The position numbers and the translations under genes are program-made. Below are positions 51,843-60,009 of a stretch of 64,000 nucleotides of DNA, piece after piece. Position 1 is the first letter of the stretch. Every line of letters starts with the position of its first letter. The DNA comes from Arcicella aquatica. GTDB taxonomy: Bacteria; Bacteroidota; Bacteroidia; Cytophagales; Spirosomataceae. The DNA is taken from NCBI RefSeq assembly GCF_034928825.1, contig NZ_JAYFUL010000028.1, positions 8,819 to 72,818 on the forward strand, in the 5' to 3' direction. The notes beneath the pieces were generated by a model that saw only the letters and a list, made by a program, of their open reading frames with translations, was not told the origin of the DNA and ran no database searches.

Positions 51843-51982
51843 TTTTGTAAATCTGTTTAAGTTTTTTGAAAGGAGTTTTTCATCTAGGAGAACGCAAAAG
51901 ATTTCATAAAGTTTTATTTTAAGGGAGTTATTTTGTCTCAAATTTGTTATATTTTTATTAAATGAATATATTATTTTATTAA

Positions 51983-53299
51983 ATGAAGAAATTTCTATTT
52001 TCAAACAACCCCGCATTAACCTATTTCGATATACAGTTTGAGCAGGAGAATATTCGCAGGGAGCGACAAAGGGCTGGGGTTTTATTGTTTTTTTTCACGA
52101 TAAGTTTTCTCAGTTATGCCCTGTTTGCCAAAACGGTGTATCAGTTGAATTATTTAAATGGGCACGAAGGCGTCCCTCAGATTATATTTTTGTATTTAGC
52201 ATTTATGACTTTCTATGAACTGACGGTCTGGCTATCTATGAAGTATCTGCTGAAAGTAATGAATAAAATGCCTTTGGTAGCAAAGTTTGGTAATGCAACG
52301 CTCGAAATTACGTTGCTCACCTTGGTCATGTATTTTGCAGGACAAGAATACAACCATCCCATCCTGATAGTACTTTCTCCGTTAGTGTATATCTACTTTA
52401 TTTTTATCATTCTATCAACGTTAAGGCTGAGTTTCGCAGTGTCGTTGTGGACGGGTCTTTTGGCTGGTTTAGAATATTTTTTTCTGAGCTACCACCTGAT
52501 AGAATCAGGCACGATTGTCTCAGAGCACGATATTTATACCAAACAAATGTTTTCGTATCTGCTCAAAACTTTCTCCTTGGTTTTCGGTGGTTTGTCGGCA
52601 GGGTATGTGGCTACGCAGATTAGAAAGAGCATCCAGCTATCCATCGAACGAATGGAGACCCAAGAACACATTGTAGAAATGTTTGGGCAACAGGTTTCGC
52701 CAGAAGTAGCGCAAGTAATGCTGGAACAAAATGGTATTCTGAAAGCCAAGCACCAAAAAGTGAGCATCATGTTTTTGGATATCCGTAATTTTACCTTGTA
52801 TGCTGACAAACATACTGCTGAGGAAGTAATGGACTATCAGAATGCTTTTTTTGAGGTAGTAGTAAATACTGTCAACGAATACAATGGTATTGTGAATCAG
52901 TTTTTAGGAGATGGCTGTATGGTTACTTTTGGAGCACCTATCAATTTAGAAAATCCTTCTGAAAATGCTGTAAAAGCAGGACTGGCTATTATCGAAAAAA
53001 TCCTGAAGATGAATGAGTTGGGTACGATACCTAATACAGGTGTAGGCATAGGGATTCATACAGGTGATGCCGTAGTAGGAAATATCGGTACGGATTCTCG
53101 TCAGCAATATAACATCACTGGGAACGTAGTAATTCAGGCAGCAAGAATAGAACAATTGAACAAAAAATACCAATCTCAATTGCTGATAAGTCAGGAAGTA
53201 ATGGATGAAATCTCTGCTATTCCGATTGATACTAAGCAAGTAGGCTCTGTGAAATTAAAAGGAATGGAGAACGAGATGTTTTTGTGGAAATTGGCGTAA
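51983..53299 (+). CDS. membrane class III nucleotide cyclase
   Basis: 438 residues. N-terminal 210 residues hold about six TM segments; residues about 255-400 are a class III cyclase domain. Metal Asp266 (FLDIRNF) and Asp310 (FLGDGCMVTFGAP) are present. The usual substrate-selecting D is Asn381 (TGNVV) and the Asn usually before AARLE is Ile384, with Arg388 kept. So activity or base specificity is uncertain. No cyclic-nucleotide-binding partner is adjacent. Confidence 0.85.
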   Translation: MKKFLFSNNPALTYFDIQFEQENIRRERQRAGVLLFFFTISFLSYALFAKTVYQLNYLNGHEGVPQIIFLYLAFMTFYELTVWLSMKYLLKVMNKMPLVAKFGNATLEITLLTLVMYFAGQEYNHPILIVLSPLVYIYFIFIILSTLRLSFAVSLWTGLLAGLEYFFLSYHLIESGTIVSEHDIYTKQMFSYLLKTFSLVFGGLSAGYVATQIRKSIQLSIERMETQEHIVEMFGQQVSPEVAQVMLEQNGILKAKHQKVSIMFLDIRNFTLYADKHTAEEVMDYQNAFFEVVVNTVNEYNGIVNQFLGDGCMVTFGAPINLENPSENAVKAGLAIIEKILKMNELGTIPNTGVGIGIHTGDAVVGNIGTDSRQQYNITGNVVIQAARIEQLNKKYQSQLLISQEVMDEISAIPIDTKQVGSVKLKGMENEMFLWKLA

Positions 53300-53313
53300 A
53301 ATGCTTTTGACAA

Positions 53314-53359
53314 TTTTTATCACTAGCGAGGGACTTAAGTCCCTCGCTAGTGATAAAAA
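53314..53359. terminator. 46 bp perfect palindrome, CTAGCGAGGGA family, copy 3
   Basis: Arms TTTTTATCACTAGCGAGGGACTT and its exact complement. Located 15 bp after the cyclase stop and 47 bp before the end of the convergent phosphoesterase gene. T- and A-rich outer flanks make it a good two-way terminator. Confidence 0.8.
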
Positions 53360-53405
53360 AATGATTATCAATTCATTGTAATCGTAGTAATGGAAAATAT
53401 AAGTA

Positions 53406-56400
53406 TTAGAAAAACAACCCTGCCTTCACAGAAAATAAATGATTTTCTTCTGAAATACCATACATCCCCGTAATCACCACCATATTAAATGGGGCGATCC
53501 AAATACCACCTCCATAACTTTGGTGCCATTTCTCTGAGTTTTCGTTCGGATTCCATACTCTACCAATATCATTAAAGGCAAGTACGCCTGCATAAGCTGG
53601 AAATAAATATGATTTGAAATTGAGTACTTTTATACGAACTTCTGTATTATTATAAAAAGAAGATTTCCCTGAAAAACGTGTCCGTCTGAAACCTCTAAGA
53701 TTCGTTAATCCACCCAACGAATTGGCCTGATACAATTCATAATCATCAAGGTTTACGCCTCCTCCAAAACGAGTAGCCAAGCTAACAACCGCGGGTAATT
53801 TAAAGGTATAATAAAATGATAAATCAGTTTTTAGGTTGGCATAATTGTTCTTCGTAACATCATTCGCACCTCGTTGAATGGTGGCATCAAAGTTCCATAA
53901 AATACCTCTGGTTGGAAAAATGATATTATCACGGTTATCAAGGATAAACCCTGTTTTTAGCCCAATAAAGTATTTGTCCTGATATATTTCGTCACCATGT
54001 GGGGCAAATTCATTAATAAAGCGTTTTGGGTTTTCTTTAATATGCCATTCGTTTTTCGCAGCACCATAATACAGCGTTAGTTTATTGAAGCGGGTTTTGA
54101 AAAGCGCTGTAATCTCTTCGTTTTCATATTGAATTCTGTAGTAATCAATCCCTTTCTCTTTTTTATATTCCGATTCGTTACTCAACCCAAAGAAGTTATC
54201 AACCAAACCACCTTGCTGAAGATTAGCTTTCAATTCAAAATCAGTTTTACCGATTACATCCATGAATTCGCCTTTATAAAAAATATTATACGAATTAGTA
54301 CCAAAAGCGTAATTGCCTGAAATTGTATGTTGTGAAGCGAAAGGGTCTTTCCTGAAACCCTGACGAGTCCATTGTGCTCCTGCTCCGATAAAAATACCAT
54401 CGTCAACGTTATAGGCAAAAGAACCTAGTGGGGCTACTCTGTCATATTTAAAAGCCTCGCGGTTATAATCGTTAACGTTCTTTTTATTACTGGTTAAGTC
54501 CTTACTTTCAGTGCCTATATTGAGGATAGTATTTTCTTTTTTATCATAAATAATGGTTTTCTTAGCTAAACCACTCACAGAAGACGAGTCTGTAAAAATA
54601 TCTTTCCCTTTTCCGCCAATCAAACGTACTTTAATGCCCTTATTGGCTTGACCAAAGATTTTGAAGTTGTCTTCGCCGTCTAGTCCCCAAATCCTGATTT
54701 CTTTCGTGATTTTGGGGTCAAATGTTCTTTCATAAAGTGTTCTACCGATTCCGCCATTTTTCTTTTGGTCAAAGACTGACACTTTTGTTCGCCCATCTTC
54801 GAGTCGACTTACAAAAAAATATTCATCCTTGTCGCTTCCCAGAATATCTACTTCTTTACTCAAAAATTCATATAATTCTTTTGTATATCCCGGAAGGTCG
54901 TCACGGCGTTGTTTTAGTTTTTTAGCAATAACTAATGAATGCTCAGGAAAATTAGGGAAATGTGTAACAGCAGAATCAATCACCGCATCACTGATTTTTT
55001 GTTGAAGTTCTTTGGCCATTGCCATCCAATCGTTCTCGGAAGATTGGGTTAAAAACGAACGGTCAAAATAACGTGCATTGAATGCCAAACCTGCTACATC
55101 ACGAATCTTATAATCAAACCCTTGAATTTTAGACATTATCCATTTTCTAGAAATAATACGAGGTAAAACACCTTCATTCACAAAAAAAGCTTGGTCACGG
55201 TCACGCGGAATAGGCCTAAAGCTCAAACCTTTGTCATGACCATTTTCATAACCAGCCCAACGCCATTGATCTTCGTGGCGGTCCCAGTCTCCAATCAGCA
55301 TATCTAATAATCTTGCTCTGATTACCTCTTTTTCATTAATTTCGTTGTGATTGTCTTCAGCTAGTTTTTCAACTACTTTTTGGGTACTTTGTATTTTTTT
55401 AGAACCCGCAAAACTTCCATCTGGACGTTCTTCAAAAAGAGCTAATTGGTTCGTGAAAAGGCGTTTGTAATTGCCCAAAACATTGCTTTCTGGAATAATC
55501 ACCAACGAAGGATTAGTATGCAAAACACCAGCGGCTTCTGCCAAATGCGAAGCCACCAAAGCCGCAAAAGGATGCGATGCTGAAATTTGGTCAGAAACAA
55601 TATCAGTCGTAAACTGACTGCGAATAGCTTCTGGAACGGCTCTTTCTGGATATTTTTCTACTGAGCGCGTAACGAATTGTTCGCCTTTAGGGTTTTGATA
55701 ACGTAATGAAAGTGTTTGATAACCACCGCCCCGTTGAATAACCTTTAATCCTCCTTCCTCATGTTCAAAATCAAGCGTTTTAGGTTTGATGGGCGTTGTC
55801 CAAATATCTCTATAATTGCTTCCCAACATAAAAGTTTTAAATTTCCCTGCTTTATATTTGGGGTTGGGTACAACACCTTGGATATGTATTTTTTCTGTTT
55901 GTACGTCTTTAGGGTCAACGGCGTTAGTATCCAGCAAAATATCCGTACTATACAATTCATTCCCATCTTTGCCATCACCGCCAAAAAATATCAGCTTGAT
56001 TTGGTTATCATAGAAGTCTAAGCGAGCAAACCCAATTTGCGAACTAGCAAATTTAGAATCATTGCCCATTTTTACAGGCGTGTTTTTTGAACCCGCCCCC
56101 GAAGTAATATAGTTGATAGCATCTCGCTGAATTAATTGTAGATTATGTTCATGTCCGTTGGCATAAATTACGTTTTTATATTGTTTGAAAATCCCCACAA
56201 GTCCATCTCGCATTTGTTTATATTTAGGATGTGGAATATCTTGGATATTACCAATAAGGGTGCGATACAATGGATAAATAGAGCCAAGTACAGGTAAAGG
56301 AATAGGCACTCCTAATTCATGAAATGGGAAAAGGTGGTCTTGTAAAGTGTAATAACCACCATGAGAGCCATGAGAATACATGGGATGATGCCCAACTACT

Positions 56401-57044
56401 AATACTTTTTTATGGCGGTTTCTATCCAGAATGTCATTGACACTTATCAGCATTTCTTCTAATGACTTTACTTCACAGTCAGAATCTGCTTCTGGTTTTT
56501 TCCAAGGATGTAGCCACCATTGCGTATCAAGAATGACGGCAGTAATTTGGTCGTTAAGGGCAACCTCATGTGGTGTAGGGCATCCGCCTTTTGGAAAAAA
56601 TACATCTTCTCTTTTCAAAAACTCAGAAACAAATTTTTCCTGATTTTGGATATATTCCCACCCTTTTTTGCCTCCTTGTTGCCAGTCGTGGTTGCCCGGA
56701 ATGATAAACGGCTTCCCCTGATAATCTTGCAAAATACTTAACTGGTCTGCCAAACGTTCCTCATCATTTTTACGATTTGGCTCATCGATATTACTTAACC
56801 CTTTAGGGTACACATTATCTCCAAGAATCATGATGGTCGACTGCTTGCCAGCTTGTTGCATTTGCTTTTTCAACGGGCTCAACACCATGTCTTTGCCATT
56901 CTTTGGAGGTTCGCCAGCATCACCAATTAAAAAGACAGAATAATTAGGCTTTTTTTGGCTAAAACCAAATTCGGCGGTAAGCAATAATAAAGGCAACAAT
57001 GCACTGAAGCTTTTGAAGATAAACTTTTTAAAGGGAGTCTCCAT
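53406..57044 (-). CDS. metallophosphoesterase fused to outer-membrane beta-barrel
   Basis: 1212 residues. N-terminal signal (SFSALLPLLLLTAEFGFS). A calcineurin-type phosphoesterase follows (about 30-380): FLIGDAGEPPKNGKD, MILGDNVYPKG, IIPGNHDWQQGG, VVGHHPMYSHGSHGG and GHEHNL. A middle region of about 450 residues is unassigned. The C-terminal 400 residues look like a BamA/surface-antigen barrel (GGLTNLRGFRRTRFSGKS, RIKVLNFKSYLFPAYAGVLAFNDIGRVW, ending in SVKAGLFF). It would be periplasmic enzyme plus membrane anchor; the substrate is unknown. Confidence 0.85.
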   Translation of the reverse strand: METPFKKFIFKSFSALLPLLLLTAEFGFSQKKPNYSVFLIGDAGEPPKNGKDMVLSPLKKQMQQAGKQSTIMILGDNVYPKGLSNIDEPNRKNDEERLADQLSILQDYQGKPFIIPGNHDWQQGGKKGWEYIQNQEKFVSEFLKREDVFFPKGGCPTPHEVALNDQITAVILDTQWWLHPWKKPEADSDCEVKSLEEMLISVNDILDRNRHKKVLVVGHHPMYSHGSHGGYYTLQDHLFPFHELGVPIPLPVLGSIYPLYRTLIGNIQDIPHPKYKQMRDGLVGIFKQYKNVIYANGHEHNLQLIQRDAINYITSGAGSKNTPVKMGNDSKFASSQIGFARLDFYDNQIKLIFFGGDGKDGNELYSTDILLDTNAVDPKDVQTEKIHIQGVVPNPKYKAGKFKTFMLGSNYRDIWTTPIKPKTLDFEHEEGGLKVIQRGGGYQTLSLRYQNPKGEQFVTRSVEKYPERAVPEAIRSQFTTDIVSDQISASHPFAALVASHLAEAAGVLHTNPSLVIIPESNVLGNYKRLFTNQLALFEERPDGSFAGSKKIQSTQKVVEKLAEDNHNEINEKEVIRARLLDMLIGDWDRHEDQWRWAGYENGHDKGLSFRPIPRDRDQAFFVNEGVLPRIISRKWIMSKIQGFDYKIRDVAGLAFNARYFDRSFLTQSSENDWMAMAKELQQKISDAVIDSAVTHFPNFPEHSLVIAKKLKQRRDDLPGYTKELYEFLSKEVDILGSDKDEYFFVSRLEDGRTKVSVFDQKKNGGIGRTLYERTFDPKITKEIRIWGLDGEDNFKIFGQANKGIKVRLIGGKGKDIFTDSSSVSGLAKKTIIYDKKENTILNIGTESKDLTSNKKNVNDYNREAFKYDRVAPLGSFAYNVDDGIFIGAGAQWTRQGFRKDPFASQHTISGNYAFGTNSYNIFYKGEFMDVIGKTDFELKANLQQGGLVDNFFGLSNESEYKKEKGIDYYRIQYENEEITALFKTRFNKLTLYYGAAKNEWHIKENPKRFINEFAPHGDEIYQDKYFIGLKTGFILDNRDNIIFPTRGILWNFDATIQRGANDVTKNNYANLKTDLSFYYTFKLPAVVSLATRFGGGVNLDDYELYQANSLGGLTNLRGFRRTRFSGKSSFYNNTEVRIKVLNFKSYLFPAYAGVLAFNDIGRVWNPNENSEKWHQSYGGGIWIAPFNMVVITGMYGISEENHLFSVKAGLFF

Positions 57045-57137
57045 GTTTTTCTTGGATAATTAAGGTTTTGGTTTAGTAATATAGTAATTTAATGTTTTGT
57101 TGAGGAGTTTTTATTAAATTAGCATAAGCATTTTTGT

Positions 57138-57222
57138 GAAATTCCGCTGTTTGAGCGGAGCGAGTTTCGGAATTTCTTGACTTTCTTTTGTTACTTTTCT
57201 TGTGTCAAGACAAGAAAAGTAA
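57138..57222 (-). repeat. partial copy of the three-hairpin element
   Basis: GAAATTCCG/CGGAATTTC hairpin (57138-57176) and TTACTTTTCTTGT / ACAAGAAAAGTAA hairpin (57191-57222), both with paired changes relative to the full copies. No TIR or first hairpin. Located between two minus-strand genes. Confidence 0.7.
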
Positions 57223-57316
57223 GCTGTGGCGAAAGGGAATTTTCTTTTCAGATACAAACCAATTTTTAAACTACTCTCAAGCAAAATCATTTAAAATTAA
57301 CTGCAATAGCACACAA

Positions 57317-58171
57317 TTACTTTTTATAATCAAAAGCTAAAATATAGCCATCTCCGCCTGCACCTTCTGATGAAATATACAAGTTGCCATTTGGCGTAAA
57401 GCAAATGCCTTCTGGTTGTTTATAAAGATTTGGATTTAAATCTACTAGAGCTTCCTTAGCCCCATCTTTAGATAAAATCAAAAGTTTTTTGCCTTGAGAA
57501 GCAATGATAAAAACTTGTTGAGTAATAGGGTGGATAGCGATACCCGATGGACGGAAAGTTTTTTTACCATCTTTGCCAATTAATTTTTCATCTGGAATAG
57601 CGATAGATTTAAACAGAATTTTTCTTTTAAAATCGTAGGCATAAATCATCTTTTTATTATCCACATCCTTTATCCTTTCTTTGGCTGCTAGTAGCAGATT
57701 TCCAGTGGTTGGGTCATAGCTAAGGCCTTCGTATTCAATAACATCAGGGTCTGAACAGTCAATTTCTCTTTCAAAAGGTTCACCAATTTTAAAACTCTTA
57801 ATTAAGCCATCGCTTCTCAACACAAATACCTCATTGTCTACTACTTCTACGCCCTCATAATCACCTGATTTCCCGAAGGGAATTTTATCACTAATTTCTT
57901 TTTTTGTTAAATCAAAAATAAAAACTTTACCTTCTTCGTCATTAATGCAGGCCAATTGATTATTTTTATAAAATGACAGTCCAGAAATTTCTTTAAGGCT
58001 CTTTGGTAAGGTTATTTTTTGACTAGGATTTTCAAAATCATACGGTAGTTTCAAGACTGTAGTAGTTTCTTCTGGTATTTCTTTTTCTTTGTGTTTTTCT
58101 TTTTTTGCACAAGAAAAAATGGATAATGGAACGAAAGTTAGTAGAATTAAAGTTTTGGAAGAGATCATCAT
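57317..58171 (-). CDS. SdiA-regulated-type beta-propeller lipoprotein
   Basis: 285 residues from the ATG at 58169-58171 (an upstream frame start is judged a leader). Lipoprotein signal ISSKTLILLTFVPLSIFSC. Repeated propeller blades: KEISGLSFYKNNQLACINDEEGKVFIFDL, EGLSYDPTTGNLLLAAKE, PSGIAIHPITQQVFIIASQGKKLLIL, KQPEGICFTPNGNLYISSEGAGG. Matches SdiA-regulated/phytase-like propeller proteins of Bacteroidota. Function unknown; cell surface. Only 27 bp separate its start from the divergent HD-PycTM gene. Confidence 0.82.
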   Translation of the reverse strand: MMISSKTLILLTFVPLSIFSCAKKEKHKEKEIPEETTTVLKLPYDFENPSQKITLPKSLKEISGLSFYKNNQLACINDEEGKVFIFDLTKKEISDKIPFGKSGDYEGVEVVDNEVFVLRSDGLIKSFKIGEPFEREIDCSDPDVIEYEGLSYDPTTGNLLLAAKERIKDVDNKKMIYAYDFKRKILFKSIAIPDEKLIGKDGKKTFRPSGIAIHPITQQVFIIASQGKKLLILSKDGAKEALVDLNPNLYKQPEGICFTPNGNLYISSEGAGGDGYILAFDYKK

Positions 58172-58198
58172 GCTTTTATTAAATGTTGTAAGTTGATT

Positions 58199-59443
58199 AT
58201 GCAAACGGAATTGCTCATAAAGGTACAAGAATATGCCGAAGGAATTTTAAACAAATTACCTGAGGAACTGATTTATCATAATTCTGGACACACCCATCAT
58301 GTGGTAAAAGTGACGGAGGAAATAGGTAAAGCTTCTGACCTCTCGGATAAAGCCCTTGAAACGATTTTGATTGCAGCTTGGCTACATGATATCGGTTATC
58401 AGCAAGGGTGTATCAACCACGAGGATAGAAGTAAACTTATGGCGAGAACGTTTTTGGAGGGCTTAGAAGTTCCAGAAAAACGTATTGTTAAAGTTTTGGG
58501 CTGCATAGAAGCCACAAAAATGCCACAAAATCCGCAGAATCGTAAAGAAATGATTCTCTGTGATGCCGATTTATCACACTTGGCATCGCCCGAATTTATG
58601 AATTATTCAGAAAATTTACGGATTGAATTCTGCTCTATTTTAAAAAGCATTGGAGAGAAAAAATGGTGGGAGTCAACAGTTGAGCTAATCCAAAATCACC
58701 AATATTATACTGAATATGCTCGTGAACATTTTGAACCGCTCAAACAAGAAAACCTAAAAAAGGGCTTATTGAAATTAGCACAATTTGAGGGAGGAAGCAT
58801 AAAATTAAAGTTCCCTTGGGAAGAAACAGAGGAAAAAGAAGCAATAGAAGTGAAAGAAGAAACGCACGAAAGTAAATTTGATAAGAAATTAAGAAAAGAG
58901 GCTGAAAAGATAAAAAAACCAGAGCGTGGTATAGAAACGATGTTTAGAACAACGTCTTCAAACCACTTTCAGTTATCAGCCATGGCAGATAATAAAGCCA
59001 ACATTATGATTTCGGTTAATTCAATTATTATCTCTTTGGTACTTAGTGTACTGGCGAGAAAATTGGAAGATTGGCCAAATCTAATTCTGCCAACAGCATT
59101 GCTGACAATAGTGTGTTTAGTCGCAACGATTTTTGCTATTCTGGCAGTTCGTCCTAATGTGACCTCTGGTAAGTTTTCCCGTGAAGACATTGAAGGTAAA
59201 ACAGCTAATTTGCTTTTCTTTGGCAATTTTCACCAGATGGAATTGGATGATTATGAATGGGGCATGAAAGAAATGATGAATGATTCTGATTTCTTGTATG
59301 CTAGCATGACCCGTGATATATATTATTTAGGAAAAGTACTTGGCAAAAAATACAAGTTCCTCAGGGTTTCCTATACCGTATTTATGTTTGGTTTTGCAGC
59401 CTCGGTAGTATCTTTTGCCGTTGCGATGTACTTTTTTAAGTAG
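58199..59443 (+). CDS. HD domain fused to Pycsar-effector-type membrane domain
   Basis: 414 residues from the ATG at 58199. N-terminal HD phosphohydrolase (about 10-180): HNSGHTHHVVKVTEEI, AAWLHDIGYQQG (His63-Asp64), and DADLSHLAS (Asp122/124). A Glu/Lys linker (about 200-245) leads to three TM helices in a DUF5706/PycTM-like domain, with MADNKANIMISVNSIIISLVLSVL near its start. Related PycTM proteins are Pycsar effectors triggered by cyclic pyrimidine nucleotides; HD could hydrolyse the signal. No cyclase is directly adjacent. Its 3' end overlaps the Rdx gene by 8 bp. Confidence 0.8.
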   Translation: MQTELLIKVQEYAEGILNKLPEELIYHNSGHTHHVVKVTEEIGKASDLSDKALETILIAAWLHDIGYQQGCINHEDRSKLMARTFLEGLEVPEKRIVKVLGCIEATKMPQNPQNRKEMILCDADLSHLASPEFMNYSENLRIEFCSILKSIGEKKWWESTVELIQNHQYYTEYAREHFEPLKQENLKKGLLKLAQFEGGSIKLKFPWEETEEKEAIEVKEETHESKFDKKLRKEAEKIKKPERGIETMFRTTSSNHFQLSAMADNKANIMISVNSIIISLVLSVLARKLEDWPNLILPTALLTIVCLVATIFAILAVRPNVTSGKFSREDIEGKTANLLFFGNFHQMELDDYEWGMKEMMNDSDFLYASMTRDIYYLGKVLGKKYKFLRVSYTVFMFGFAASVVSFAVAMYFFK

Positions 59444-59720
59444 TTTTTTTGTCGGAGTGTCCCAAGCTTTTTTCTGGACAAACTAGGTCGCGGACTATCT
59501 GTTTTAATTCTTTGGCTTCGGGGAAATGTCCTTCACGTTTTCTGTCAAAAATTACTTCCTCTTCTAAAAATACTTGAAAACGCCCAGCAACTTCGCTTGG
59601 GCGTAGGCTTACTTCTTGTAGTTCATCTACAAAAGTTGTCAGTAATTCCTGTGCCATCCATGCCGAACGCATCAGCCAATTACATTTGGGGCAATATTCT
59701 ATGGTTATTTTTGGTTTCAT
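59436..59720 (-). CDS. selenoprotein W-like (Rdx family) protein
   Basis: 94 residues, thioredoxin-like Rdx fold. KPKITIEYCPKCNWLMRSAWMAQELLTTF holds a CxxC redox motif (CPKC) near the start; later VFLEEEVIFDRKREGHFPEAKELKQIVRDLV matches the family end. Cys in place of selenocysteine. Redox partner unknown. It overlaps the convergent HD-PycTM gene by 8 bp. Confidence 0.9.
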   Translation of the reverse strand: MKPKITIEYCPKCNWLMRSAWMAQELLTTFVDELQEVSLRPSEVAGRFQVFLEEEVIFDRKREGHFPEAKELKQIVRDLVCPEKSLGHSDKKTT

Positions 59721-60009
59721 GGTTTGTGTAGTAGCCGTCAGCTTTGAGCTATTAGCTATCAGTTTTTTTTATCATGGTGAATGGGTTTCGGTCATCTGAT
59801 TATAGCTTTGAGTCATCGGCTTTCAGCTTTCGGATTTTGAATAAAAAATCTCCGTAAATCTGCGTATCAATCTGTGAAAATCTGCGGGTAAATCAGCTTT
59901 CAGTCATTATTCTTGACTCTCAAATCACGATTTTAGCTATCGGTTTTCGGCTATCAGCTTACGACCGACAACCGATTGCCGATAACTCAAAGCTGACAGC
60001 TCATAGCTG
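59721..60009. repeat. degenerate AGCTTTCAGC / AATCTGCG repeat tract
   Basis: 289 bp filled by variants of AGCTTTGAGC, ATCAGCTT, GGCTTTCAG and AATCTGCGG in both orientations, like 3411-3562. No ORF. Low complexity, nothing else seen. Confidence 0.5.

Noticed and set aside
51983..59443. Complete Pycsar defence system made of the cyclase and HD-PycTM genes
   Set aside because: The genes are 5 kb apart, on separate transcripts, with unrelated genes between them; a functional link is possible but not shown.
59721..60009. CRISPR-like or integron-like repeat array
   Set aside because: Same degenerate motif tract without regular spacing or integrase.
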